From UBA910 sp964369145 (GTDB lineage: Bacteria; Patescibacteriota; Minisyncoccia; Phycocordibacterales; DATDWN01), in NCBI GenBank assembly GCA_964369145.1, contig CAYJEE010000018.1, positions 1 through 11,498 on the forward strand: a stretch of 11,498 bases of DNA, given 5' to 3'. Both the position numbers and the translations under genes were made by a program. Below the pieces are notes generated by a model. That model saw only the letters and a list, made by a program, of their open reading frames with translations. It ran no database searches and was not told the origin of the DNA. The number at the start of each line of letters is the position of its first letter. Within the stretch, counting starts at the first letter, position 1. Positions 1 to 5,587 of this stretch are shown in pieces.

Positions 1-197
1 AGGCTTTGGGTCGTATTATTGCGTCTCGTACAATGACTGCTTTCAGAAAAGATGTTACTCAGCATATGTATGGAGGAGATATTACTCGAAAAATGAAACT
101 CCGAGAAAAACAAAAGAAAGGGAAGAAGAAAATGGCAGAAAGAGCAAAAATAAATATCCCTCATGATGTGTTTTTGAAGATGATGAGAAGTGAGTAA
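1..197 (+). CDS. lepA: Elongation factor 4 (LepA), C-terminal end, partial
   Basis: This is the last 65 or so codons of LepA/EF-4, the ribosome-associated GTPase that back-translocates or remodels stalled ribosomes in the cytoplasm. The frame is open from base 3 and ends at TAA 195-197; the 5' end lies outside the window, so the in-frame TTG at 6 is not a real start. The visible residues match the highly conserved LepA C-terminal domain: LGRIIASRTM, then FRKDVTQHMYGGDITRK, then a basic KLREKQKKGKKKM stretch and a final IPHDVFLKMM. The YGGD-TRK-KLLEKQKKGKK signature is essentially diagnostic of this family. The last 8 bases overlap the proposed GTG start of the next gene. No truncation or frameshift is visible in the part seen. 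Confidence 0.94.
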   Translation, partial: ALGRIIASRTMTAFRKDVTQHMYGGDITRKMKLREKQKKGKKKMAERAKINIPHDVFLKMMRSE

Positions 198-2916
198 GGC
201 GTGGATAAGTATCTTTTATTTATATATGTTTAATGCACTTGCAGGTCTATTGGTTTCTTTGACAACAATCATCTCTTTATTGGGAGGTGTAGTAATATCG
301 ATATATAATATCCGGGCTCAGAGTCAGGTGGCACAGGCGGTAAGTTCGGAGGTATCAGGTATACAATTTACCATTAATGATATTGGATTGCAGACATTGA
401 CTTATAATGGGCAAAATTATCTTAGTGGTCCGGCTACTAAAAATGGTATTGGAAGTGTTGTTATTGGAAGTGCATTATTTCGATCACCGGATGGTATAGA
501 AAAACCGTATGGGTATTTACCTAACACACTTGGTGATTTAAATGTTGTGAATGCATTACGTAGCACAAGTACAAATCCGTTTGCTTATAAGCATATATAT
601 CGTCAAGGAGAAGAAGAAAGTATTACATTGCAAGTCTCTTGGGTTACACAGGATAGTCGTACATTAAAGATTGATATTGATATAACTAACAATGATGCAA
701 CAGATTCATTAGCTAGAGTAGCTATTCCACATTTATTACCATTGGTGTTACCTGGTGTACCACTTCAACCTCATACAAATTCATCCCAATCAGCAAACCC
801 ATTGAATAGTGGTTATCCTACATTGTTTGTTAATAATACATGGGGAAGTGTTGCATATTGGATGGGAGATTATTCTAGTAATGCAAATCTGTATTCAAAT
901 GTTAATCAGAAAAATTTTGCTCCTATTGTAAATTCTTATTCAAGTAATAAATCAGGATACAAGGAAGATGTGATCTTACCTGGACAGACAAAACGGTATA
1001 CAGTATTTATGCGATTTGGATCTAGTGAAGAGACTGCAGCATCCCTTGCTCCAGAGCCACTTGCATTAGTTCGTCAGGCTTACCCATATATTGTACGATG
1101 GTCTGATCGTCGACCTATTGGCTGGTGGTTTATTTCAGAGGGTACGCAACGTTCAAATATTAATCCTCGTGGGTATTTATGGGATGCAACACTTAACGTA
1201 TCTAGTTCAACAATATTTAAAGATAGGGTGTTACGTAAAGCAGATGAAATTATTACACGGTTTAATGCAATGGATCCAAGGCCACAAGGAATTCTCGTAT
1301 GGGATCTAGAAGGTCAGGAATTTAATCATGCATTTACATATATAGGTTATCCAAACAAGTTACCACAAATTGCTCCTGAGATGGATGCTGTTGCTGATGA
1401 ATTATTTAAGAAATTTACAAATGCTGGTTATGTAGTAGGTATGACATTACGTCCGCAAAAATTTGGTACAGGTAATGAATTACCAAGAACATGTAATTTT
1501 GATGCTAAAATATCAACACTATCTGATATTTTTGTAAAACTCAATGAGCCGTTTAGGTTGCGTGGGTTTGTATGTTCTGCCACAAATATATGGACTAATG
1601 CGGGTCAAAATTGGCCAGGAACTCAAACATTTATAAACGATGATGATGAAATTTTAGAACTATTACGTTCTAAAATCAGCTACGCACGGAATCGTTGGGG
1701 AGCAAAAATATTTTATGTGGATAGCACAGGATACGGTGGTGGAAGTGTCATTTCATTTACAGTATTTCGTAAGCTACAACAAGAATTTCCTGACATTCTT
1801 CTTTTTCCAGAAAATGAAGATATTAGTTATTTTGGTGCCTCTGCCCCTTACAATCAAGTAAATATGGGTTCTGCAGATACGTGGTCACGAGTTAAGGAAG
1901 TGTATCCAGAAGCCTTTTCATTAATTCAAGCAATTAATGATGTGAATTATGCAGATCCTGTTATGTATAATACAATGGTTCAATCAGTAAAGAATGGTAA
2001 TATTTTACTTATTGATGCGTGGTATGATGGACCTAATAATAAAAATATTCTCAAAATATATCGTGACGCCTTAATTACTGATTCTTCGACACGTACTCCT
2101 CATGTTGTTCAACCTATTCTTCCTATTCAAAACCAAAATATTACAAATGTGCAACCTAGTACACATCTCTCTCTGTCCACTTCATACATATCTTTTGCTC
2201 CAATAACACTCACGTTGGTAGGCAACAACCCCGCCTACATACTCAAAGGGACTCAATACTTTGACCCAGGAGTTCAAGTGAGTGGAAGTACAGATTATCT
2301 CTTTAATATCAAAGCAAATATAAACGGTAAAGATGTTGGTACAATAAATGATATTCAATTAAACACTCAGGTTATAGGAACATCGACTATCATATATTCA
2401 GTCACTGATTCTCAAGGTAAAGTTGGTCAAATAACAAGAAACGTCGTGGTTCAGGATAATGTGACTCCTACACAAACACAGCAAATTGTACAATCACTTC
2501 CATCAGTAGTTGTTCCTTTTATATCACGTACAATCTCAATCGGCTCAAAAGGTACAGATGTTATTGATCTTCAGAAATTTCTTATTACAAAAGGGTATTT
2601 ATCGACAGATACAAGTCCACTTGGATATTATGGAAATGCTACTCGTGAAGCAGTAAAAAAATATCAATGTAAAACTATGAAGTTGTGTACAGGAGATGAA
2701 TCAACTACAGGATATGGAGTAGTAGGGCAAAAGACACGAGCATTAATCAATACTTCTTCTGCAAATGGTTCTACAGGAGCTTCTTCAATCACCACTTCTC
2801 CCTCATTATCTAACTCTGCAGAAGATAGTCGAATTAAAGCATTGATGGAGCAAATTGCGAGTTTGGTAAGACTTGTTGCTTCTCTACAAGAACAGTTAGC
2901 AAAACTAAGAAGATAA
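190..2916 (+). CDS. Exported glycoside-hydrolase-like protein with Ig-like, peptidoglycan-binding and coiled-coil C-terminus
   Basis: A 908-residue modular envelope protein. Residues about 14-42 form a hydrophobic signal anchor. Residues about 55-300 look like a beta-rich N-terminal domain. Residues about 300-630 resemble a TIM-barrel glycosidase, with acidic residues at likely strand ends: W371-D-L-E374-G-Q-E377, Y-V-D511-S-T, F-P-E541-N-E543 and L-I-D609-A-W. Residues about 670-756 form a DUF5011-like Ig domain (GNNPAYILKGTQYFDPGV). Residues about 778-855 form a peptidoglycan-binding repeat (GSKGTDVIDLQKFL, YYGNATREAVKKYQ) carrying two Cys in an insertion. Residues 878-908 are a coiled coil (IKALMEQIASL). 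This C-terminal architecture is common in Parcubacteria. Substrate and activity are unknown; the barrel assignment is inferred from motifs. The GTG at 190 overlaps lepA by 8 bp; the ATG at 226 is an equally plausible start and leaves the anchor intact. Codon choice shifts near 2160, where the Ig domain begins. Confidence 0.85.
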   Translation: MSKAWISIFYLYMFNALAGLLVSLTTIISLLGGVVISIYNIRAQSQVAQAVSSEVSGIQFTINDIGLQTLTYNGQNYLSGPATKNGIGSVVIGSALFRSPDGIEKPYGYLPNTLGDLNVVNALRSTSTNPFAYKHIYRQGEEESITLQVSWVTQDSRTLKIDIDITNNDATDSLARVAIPHLLPLVLPGVPLQPHTNSSQSANPLNSGYPTLFVNNTWGSVAYWMGDYSSNANLYSNVNQKNFAPIVNSYSSNKSGYKEDVILPGQTKRYTVFMRFGSSEETAASLAPEPLALVRQAYPYIVRWSDRRPIGWWFISEGTQRSNINPRGYLWDATLNVSSSTIFKDRVLRKADEIITRFNAMDPRPQGILVWDLEGQEFNHAFTYIGYPNKLPQIAPEMDAVADELFKKFTNAGYVVGMTLRPQKFGTGNELPRTCNFDAKISTLSDIFVKLNEPFRLRGFVCSATNIWTNAGQNWPGTQTFINDDDEILELLRSKISYARNRWGAKIFYVDSTGYGGGSVISFTVFRKLQQEFPDILLFPENEDISYFGASAPYNQVNMGSADTWSRVKEVYPEAFSLIQAINDVNYADPVMYNTMVQSVKNGNILLIDAWYDGPNNKNILKIYRDALITDSSTRTPHVVQPILPIQNQNITNVQPSTHLSLSTSYISFAPITLTLVGNNPAYILKGTQYFDPGVQVSGSTDYLFNIKANINGKDVGTINDIQLNTQVIGTSTIIYSVTDSQGKVGQITRNVVVQDNVTPTQTQQIVQSLPSVVVPFISRTISIGSKGTDVIDLQKFLITKGYLSTDTSPLGYYGNATREAVKKYQCKTMKLCTGDESTTGYGVVGQKTRALINTSSANGSTGASSITTSPSLSNSAEDSRIKALMEQIASLVRLVASLQEQLAKLRR

Positions 2917-2963
2917 TTAAAATATCTAGATAATATTTCTAAAAAGAAGGTTATTTTCTTGAA

Positions 2964-3074
2964 TTATGCAATCAAAGGGATTATATATGCAAGAGTCATA
3001 CTTGCGATAATGAGTACTACAAGTACAGACCAGCCGATTTTTATGTATTTTTGGTTTCTTTTTTGGAATAGCAT
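2964..3074 (-). CDS. Small single-span membrane protein, start uncertain
   Basis: A short ORF too small for routine calling: 36 residues from the only ATG (complement of 3072-3074) to TAA (complement of 2964-2966). It reads MLFQKRNQKYIKIGW, then a clean transmembrane helix (SVLVVLIIASMTLAYIIPLIA). The frame stays open upstream for 23 more codons, to a stop at 3144-3146, and those codons also look protein-like: basic and polar, with KTPLHLKRVRNHKPDQKL. They contain no ATG, GTG, TTG or CTG. Either the protein starts at 3074, or a longer 58-59 residue form uses an unrecognised start. Basic-then-TM layouts of this size are common among uncharacterised Patescibacteria proteins. It is divergent from the ftsB-like gene. 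Function unknown. Confidence 0.5.
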   Translation of the reverse strand: MLFQKRNQKYIKIGWSVLVVLIIASMTLAYIIPLIA

Positions 3075-3132
3075 GAGTTTTTGATCTGGTTTGTGGTTTC
3101 GGACTCGCTTTAAGTGAAGTGGTGTTTTGGTG

Positions 3133-3161
3133 TCAGATAATGATTAATATCTATTATCTGA
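3133..3161. repeat. Inverted repeat in divergent promoter region
   Basis: Perfect 9-nt arms, TCAGATAAT at 3133-3141 and ATTATCTGA at 3153-3161, separated by 11 nt. It lies just upstream of the ftsB-like start codon and between two divergent reading frames, so an operator for a dimeric regulator is possible. This is visible structure only; no binding protein is implied. Confidence 0.5.
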
Positions 3162-3167
3162 TAGTAT
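3159..3167 (+). promoter_or_regulatory. Extended -10 promoter element before ftsB-like gene
   Basis: TGA followed by TAGTAT, an extended -10 shape, with only 9 nt between the hexamer and the ATG at 3177. Initiation about 7 nt downstream would give a nearly leaderless mRNA. No clear -35 and no Shine-Dalgarno sequence are visible. An opposite-strand TATACT overlaps it (complement of 3163-3168) and could serve the minus-strand ORF. Confidence 0.4.
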
Positions 3168-3176
3168 ATAGTAATC

Positions 3177-3557
3177 ATGCTTGATTTTCAACAAAAATGG
3201 AAGGTGAAGATTTGGATGTACTCTGTGTGGGTACGCTGGGTTTTGGTAGGTGTTGTACTTTACAGCATTTTTTCTGTGTATACGGTATACCAAAAAAAAC
3301 TCGAAAGTGAAAGGGGAGTACGTGATGTGCAAAATAAACTTCGAGAGCTTGATGCTAAACACACGGTGCTCATTGGTGATATAGATAATCTCCAAACAGA
3401 AGAAGGGCTTGAAGCTGAGATACGAAATAAATATAGTGTGGCAAAAGAACAAGAAAATGTGGTTGTTCTGGTAGAAAATGAGACTGGAAGTAGTTCTTCC
3501 CAAAAAGAACCATCTCAGAGTATGTGGCAAAAAATAAAGGTATTTTTGGGTCTGTAA
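3177..3557 (+). CDS. Septum formation initiator family protein (FtsB/DivIC-like)
   Basis: A 126-residue bitopic membrane protein of the FtsB/DivIC family, which bridges FtsL and FtsQ/DivIB in the divisome and helps switch on septal wall synthesis. A short basic cytoplasmic tail (QQKWKVK) precedes one transmembrane helix at about residues 19-37. A coiled coil follows at about 38-73 (YQKKLESERGVRDVQNKLREL), then the family's post-coil motif, residues 77-99 (GLEAEIRNKYSVAKEQENVVVLV), which matches the usual E-IARE-YG-V-PGE pattern. A low-complexity Ser/Gln linker and a short amphipathic tail (MWQKIKVFLGL) complete it. Length is normal for the family. The ATG is chosen because it directly precedes the basic tail and TM helix. 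The glutaredoxin gene starts 42 bp downstream and has its own putative promoter. Confidence 0.88.
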   Translation: MLDFQQKWKVKIWMYSVWVRWVLVGVVLYSIFSVYTVYQKKLESERGVRDVQNKLRELDAKHTVLIGDIDNLQTEEGLEAEIRNKYSVAKEQENVVVLVENETGSSSSQKEPSQSMWQKIKVFLGL

Positions 3558-3561
3558 AGTG

Positions 3562-3570
3562 TGATATACT
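3562..3570 (+). promoter_or_regulatory. Extended -10 promoter element before glutaredoxin-like gene
   Basis: TGA followed by TATACT, 29 nt before the ATG at 3600 and just after the ftsB-like stop codon. No good -35 is present, which fits an extended -10 promoter. The short leader contains no purine-rich Shine-Dalgarno sequence. Confidence 0.4.
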
Positions 3571-3599
3571 AGGTACACATTATATGTAATAGATATACC

Positions 3600-3836
3600 A
3601 TGAAAAAAGTAACAATATATTCAACACCAACATGTCATTTTTGTAACTTAGCAAAAGATTATTTGAAAAAAAATAATATTCCTTTTGAATCATTTGATGT
3701 ATCAACTGATCGTGCAAAACAGATGGAGATTTTGGAAAAAACAGGTCAGATGGGAGTACCCGTTATCTTGATTGATAGTGAGGTGATTGTCGGCTTTGAT
3801 AAGCCTAAAATCGACGAACTTCTCAACATAAATTAA
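3600..3836 (+). CDS. Glutaredoxin-like thiol-disulfide protein
   Basis: A 78-residue thioredoxin-fold protein of the glutaredoxin/NrdH group, expected to reduce cytoplasmic disulfides. The redox motif is C12-H-F-C15, in the context YSTPTCHFCNLAKDYL. The cis-proline segment T48-G-Q-M-G-V-P54-V and the following G-F-D (65-67) are the other two hallmarks of the fold, placed at the usual spacing for a minimal glutaredoxin. The full domain is present with no extension. Specificity cannot be set from sequence alone: NrdH-like partners of ribonucleotide reductase and the small YruB-type glutaredoxin-like proteins look alike at this length. It sits 42 bp downstream of the ftsB-like gene, which does not itself suggest a shared function. 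Confidence 0.92.
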   Translation: MKKVTIYSTPTCHFCNLAKDYLKKNNIPFESFDVSTDRAKQMEILEKTGQMGVPVILIDSEVIVGFDKPKIDELLNIN

Positions 3837-3843
3837 TAAAATT

Positions 3844-3893
3844 ACCACATCTACGTTGTTGTGGTGCAAATTTGTTCACTCACTGTACAACAA
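3844..3893 (+). repeat. Mutually exclusive hairpins downstream of glutaredoxin gene
   Basis: ACCACA (3844-3849) can pair with TGTGGT (3860-3865). The overlapping segment TTGTTGT (3856-3862) can instead pair with ACAACAA (3887-3893). Neither is followed by a T tract, so neither is a convincing intrinsic terminator. The remaining bases up to tRNA-Arg show no gene. Confidence 0.25.
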
Positions 3894-3955
3894 GTATGGC
3901 TCCTTCACAAATTCTTCCACGCCTAGTATTTGCGGCAATTTAATTGATTTCTGAA

Positions 3956-3964
3956 TGCTATATT
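3956..3964 (+). promoter_or_regulatory. Extended -10 promoter for tRNA-Arg
   Basis: TGC followed by TATATT, ending 17 nt before the mature tRNA 5' end. Initiation about 7 nt downstream would leave a leader of roughly 11 nt for RNase P to remove. The motif repeats the TGN plus TATACT-like pattern seen elsewhere in the window. Confidence 0.45.
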
Positions 3965-3981
3965 GCTTTAATGATTAAATT

Positions 3982-4056
3982 GCTGCTGTAGTTCAATGGA
4001 TAGAACGAGAAGTTCCTAATTTCTAGATGCAGGTTCGATTCCTGCCGGTGGCACCA
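3982..4056 (+). tRNA. tRNA-Arg (anticodon CCT)
   Basis: All four arms fold. The acceptor is GCTGCTG (3982-3988) with CGGTGGC (4046-4052), with G-U wobbles at pairs 3, 4 and 6. The D-arm is GTTC/GAAC around an AATGGATA loop. The anticodon stem AGAAG/TTTCT holds the loop TTCCTAA, with anticodon CCT at 4015-4017 and T33 before it. The T-arm is GCAGG/CCTGC around TTCGATT. The discriminator is A4053 and CCA is encoded. The A in the D-loop (GGA) agrees with the A20 arginine identity element. It decodes AGG. Confidence 0.95.
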
Positions 4057-4099
4057 TAAGAAAAAACTCCTGGATTAGGAGTTTTTTCTTATGGTGCCA
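4049..4099. terminator. Bidirectional intrinsic terminator shared by two convergent tRNA genes
   Basis: Perfect inverted repeat: arms 4049-4071 and 4077-4099, 23 nt each, around the 5-nt loop GGATT. The core stem is ACTCCT/AGGAGT. It is followed by a T run on the plus strand (TTTTTT, 4082-4087) and, by symmetry, on the minus strand (complement of 4061-4066). The outer pairs are supplied by the 3' ends of both tRNAs, which share TGGCACCA. The arrangement should stop transcription from both directions. Confidence 0.9.
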
Positions 4100-4168
4100 A
4101 GGGGCGGGCTCGAACCGCCGACCTATCCCTCTTCAGGGGATCGCTGCTACCAACTGAGCTACCTTGGC
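4092..4168 (-). tRNA. tRNA-Phe (anticodon GAA)
   Basis: Read on the minus strand, the acceptor GCCAAGG pairs perfectly with CCTTGGC. The anticodon stem ATCCC/GGGAT holds the loop CTGAAGA, giving anticodon GAA. The T-arm is GGCGG/CCGCC around TTCGAGC. The discriminator is A and CCA is encoded (complement of 4092-4094). The D-stem GCTC/CAGC has three pairs and a C13-C22 mismatch, with a normal GG in the loop. Total length of 77 nt is canonical. Confidence 0.95.
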
Positions 4169-4188
4169 AAATTTAAACTTACTTTCTT

Positions 4189-4216
4189 ATAGTATCAAAA
4201 ATTAGCTTTTTTGCAA
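4189..4216 (-). promoter_or_regulatory. Promoter for tRNA-Phe
   Basis: On the minus strand, TTGCAA (4216-4211) could serve as a -35. After a 16-nt spacer comes TACTAT (4194-4189), preceded by TGA (4197-4195), an extended -10 shape. Initiation near 4182 would leave a leader of about 14 nt before the tRNA. Confidence 0.45.
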
Positions 4217-4230
4217 TTTTCCACAGCTTT

Positions 4231-4253
4231 AGTATAGCTTATAATGCTATACT
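4231..4253 (+). promoter_or_regulatory. Palindromic operator-like site overlapping the -10 of the HNH gene
   Basis: Perfect 8-nt inverted repeat: AGTATAGC (4231-4238), 7-nt centre TTATAAT, GCTATACT (4246-4253). The right arm contains an extended -10 (TG at 4245-4246, then C, then TATACT at 4248-4253) only 6 nt before the ATG at 4260. A repressor bound here would block RNA polymerase directly. The close spacing predicts a leaderless mRNA. Confidence 0.5.
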
Positions 4254-4259
4254 GAAATA

Positions 4260-4643
4260 ATGAGAACTGTTACAGTATGTAAACTTTGTAAAAAAGATTT
4301 TAAAAATTATGAGTATAAGAATAGAACTCGTTGCGGGACATGTAATACAAAAATTAGAAGATTTCGTGCAAAAGCTGCTGCAATTAAATATTTGGGTGGA
4401 AAATGTATTAGATGTGGCTGGAGTGGGAATCAAGCCGCAATGCAGTTTCATCATCTAGATCCCAATGGAAAAGATTTTGTTATTGGAAATGCTGCAAATA
4501 AAAGCTGGGATACTATAAAAATTGAGATGAAAAAATGTGTACTGCTGTGTGCAAATTGTCATATGATTGAGCATAGTACTAAAAATAACGCCGCGTTTCT
4601 AGAAGCGGCCTTAAATTACAAAGGAAGAACACTTCCGGTTTAG
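4260..4643 (+). CDS. HNH-like zinc protein, putative nuclease
   Basis: A 127-residue protein with two cysteine clusters. The N-terminal zinc ribbon is C7-x-x-C10 with C25-x-x-C28. The C-terminal module looks like a small HNH/His-Me-finger fold: C49-I-R-C52, then F-H64-H65-L-D67-P-N-G-K, then C97-A-N-C100-H101. HNH nucleases cut DNA or RNA with a metal held by the His and Asp/Asn residues, and the paired CxxC sites bind structural zinc. A basic segment (KIRRFRAKAAAIKY) between the modules could bind nucleic acid. No partner methylase, terminase or intron is adjacent, so its role is open: homing-type nuclease, defence nuclease or domesticated zinc protein. It starts right after a palindromic promoter, converges with the next gene (1-bp gap) and lies next to tRNA-Phe, a type of site where mobile DNA often inserts. 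Confidence 0.82.
   Translation: MRTVTVCKLCKKDFKNYEYKNRTRCGTCNTKIRRFRAKAAAIKYLGGKCIRCGWSGNQAAMQFHHLDPNGKDFVIGNAANKSWDTIKIEMKKCVLLCANCHMIEHSTKNNAAFLEAALNYKGRTLPV
4590..4636. repeat. Two small hairpins at the 3' end of the HNH gene
   Basis: GCCGC (4590-4594) with GCGGC (4605-4609), and GGAAG (4623-4627) with CTTCC (4632-4636) around AACA. The second is followed by GGTTTAGTTT and lies at the junction of two convergent genes. It could slow transcription, but it is weak as a terminator. Both hairpins lie inside coding sequence. Confidence 0.25.
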
Positions 4644-4644
4644 T

Positions 4645-4902
4645 TTACTGATTATACGAATCCAAAAAACCTTTTACGGTATCGAGGTTTGACTGAGCTC
4701 CGGAGTATACACTAAGAAGCTGGTCGATGTATGGTTGGATAATCCAGTATGCGCCGATTGCTGAACCGATAATAACTGTCCAGTACACAGCACGCCACAA
4801 GGTGGCCCATCGCTGTGATCGGCGAATTGCGCGAAGCATTTCGTTATTTTCTTGCACTGTTTGAGCTATGTTTTGTAAAAGATTTCGTTCTTCTGGTGTC
4901 AT
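4645..4902 (-). CDS. Small coiled-coil/transmembrane protein of unknown function
   Basis: An 85-residue protein I do not recognise as a named family. Residues 3-25 (PEERNLLQNIAQTVQENNEML) are strongly helical and probably coil. A basic stretch follows (RAIRRSQRW), and then a single transmembrane helix at about 38-58 (AVYWTVIIGSAIGAYWII). The tail at about 59-85 is helical and polar. The layout suggests an inside-facing N-terminus and one span, as in many small membrane proteins of Patescibacteria. It is the last gene of the minus-strand cluster, 143 bp beyond hsp20, so it may be transcribed separately. No Shine-Dalgarno sequence precedes the ATG; a TACTAA box lies 8 nt upstream. It ends 1 bp from the stop of the convergent HNH gene. 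Confidence 0.8.
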   Translation of the reverse strand: MTPEERNLLQNIAQTVQENNEMLRAIRRSQRWATLWRAVYWTVIIGSAIGAYWIIQPYIDQLLSVYSGAQSNLDTVKGFLDSYNQ

Positions 4903-5045
4903 GGAGATATTTAGTATTTTTAAAATTTCAGATCTCGGTGAAGTTCGAGGCGTGAGCTATTTTTGTGACCAAGATGTACATAAGTACATTGCGGGAGCGA
5001 AAATAGTGAAGCAACAAAGAAATTCACCAGATGTGGGATTTTTAG
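4903..5045. other. Intergenic gap between hsp20 and the small membrane protein
   Basis: No gene is supported here. It holds a 6-nt inverted repeat, ATGTAC (4974-4979) and GTACAT (4984-4989) with an ATAA loop. An AT-rich tract next to the downstream start may be a minus-strand promoter. No strong terminator for hsp20 is visible. Confidence 0.35.
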
Positions 5046-5576
5046 TTAGTTACCCTTTACTTTAAGTCTTGCCTGGCGATGCTTATCTATTTTAGGGAGC
5101 TTAATGATGAGTAGTCCGTGTTTTTCTATAGCATCTGCTTCTTCTACGTCTACTTCTGCAGGAAGCATGACTGTGCGGGAGAAAGAACCCCAGTAAAGCT
5201 CCTGGTGAAAGTAATCTTCTTCACGGACTGTTTTTTCTGTCTCCCGACGACCTTTTATAGTAACCATGTCTCGGGTGATAGTGATTTCGAGGTCTTCTGG
5301 TTTAACACCAGCAACCATACATTTCACAACAATATCATTGTTTGATTGGTAGACATCTACAGTAAGCTGTCCTTCTTCAGCTTCTTCTTCCACCCAGTCT
5401 CCATGAGGATTCGGTGCGTCATACGTAGGATAATCCGTAGCTGGTGCTGGATTAATTGAGCGCCCTTTCTGAGCTTGTGTGCGTGTAGGAAAAGGGTTTG
5501 CAGACGTCTCAGTGTCTACATCTTCCATTTTTACTGCTCCGGTTAGTTTTTCGAAAAAAGAACGTTTATCTTTCAT
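5046..5576 (-). CDS. Hsp20/alpha-crystallin family small heat-shock protein
   Basis: A 176-residue ATP-independent holdase that binds unfolding proteins in the cytoplasm. The first 65 or so residues are a disordered Pro- and acid-rich arm (NPAPATDYPTYDAPNP). The alpha-crystallin domain covers about 69-165: GQLTVDVYQSNNDIVV, the conserved V-A-G-V-K-P-E-D-L segment (88-96), ITITRDMVTIKGRRE, YFHQELYWGSFSRTVMLP, and the diagnostic G-L-L-I-I-K-L-P-K (154-162). A short C-terminal LKV (171-173) stands in for the I-x-I oligomerisation motif. All parts of the family are present at normal length. It begins 11 bp after the prsW-like stop codon and is probably cotranscribed with it and valS. No heat-shock element such as CIRCE or ROSE is seen upstream. 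Confidence 0.93.
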   Translation of the reverse strand: MKDKRSFFEKLTGAVKMEDVDTETSANPFPTRTQAQKGRSINPAPATDYPTYDAPNPHGDWVEEEAEEGQLTVDVYQSNNDIVVKCMVAGVKPEDLEITITRDMVTIKGRRETEKTVREEDYFHQELYWGSFSRTVMLPAEVDVEEADAIEKHGLLIIKLPKIDKHRQARLKVKGN

Positions 5577-5587
5577 TGTGTTTGGGG

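Noticed and set aside
3144..3578. A 144-residue open frame on the minus strand
   Set aside because: It is antisense to the well-supported ftsB-like gene, rich in Phe/Tyr/His as expected for a shadow frame, and shows no domain.
3932..3986. Regulatory hairpin controlling tRNA-Arg
   Set aside because: The left arm lies upstream of the best promoter, so it would not be in the RNA. It is probably chance complementarity in AT-rich DNA.
4260..4643. Part of a restriction-modification or toxin-antitoxin pair
   Set aside because: No methylase, antitoxin or other partner gene is adjacent. The convergent neighbour is a membrane protein on the opposite strand.
4868..5065. A plus-strand 65-residue open frame spanning the hsp20 gap
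   Set aside because: It overlaps the starts and ends of two minus-strand genes and has no recognisable protein character.
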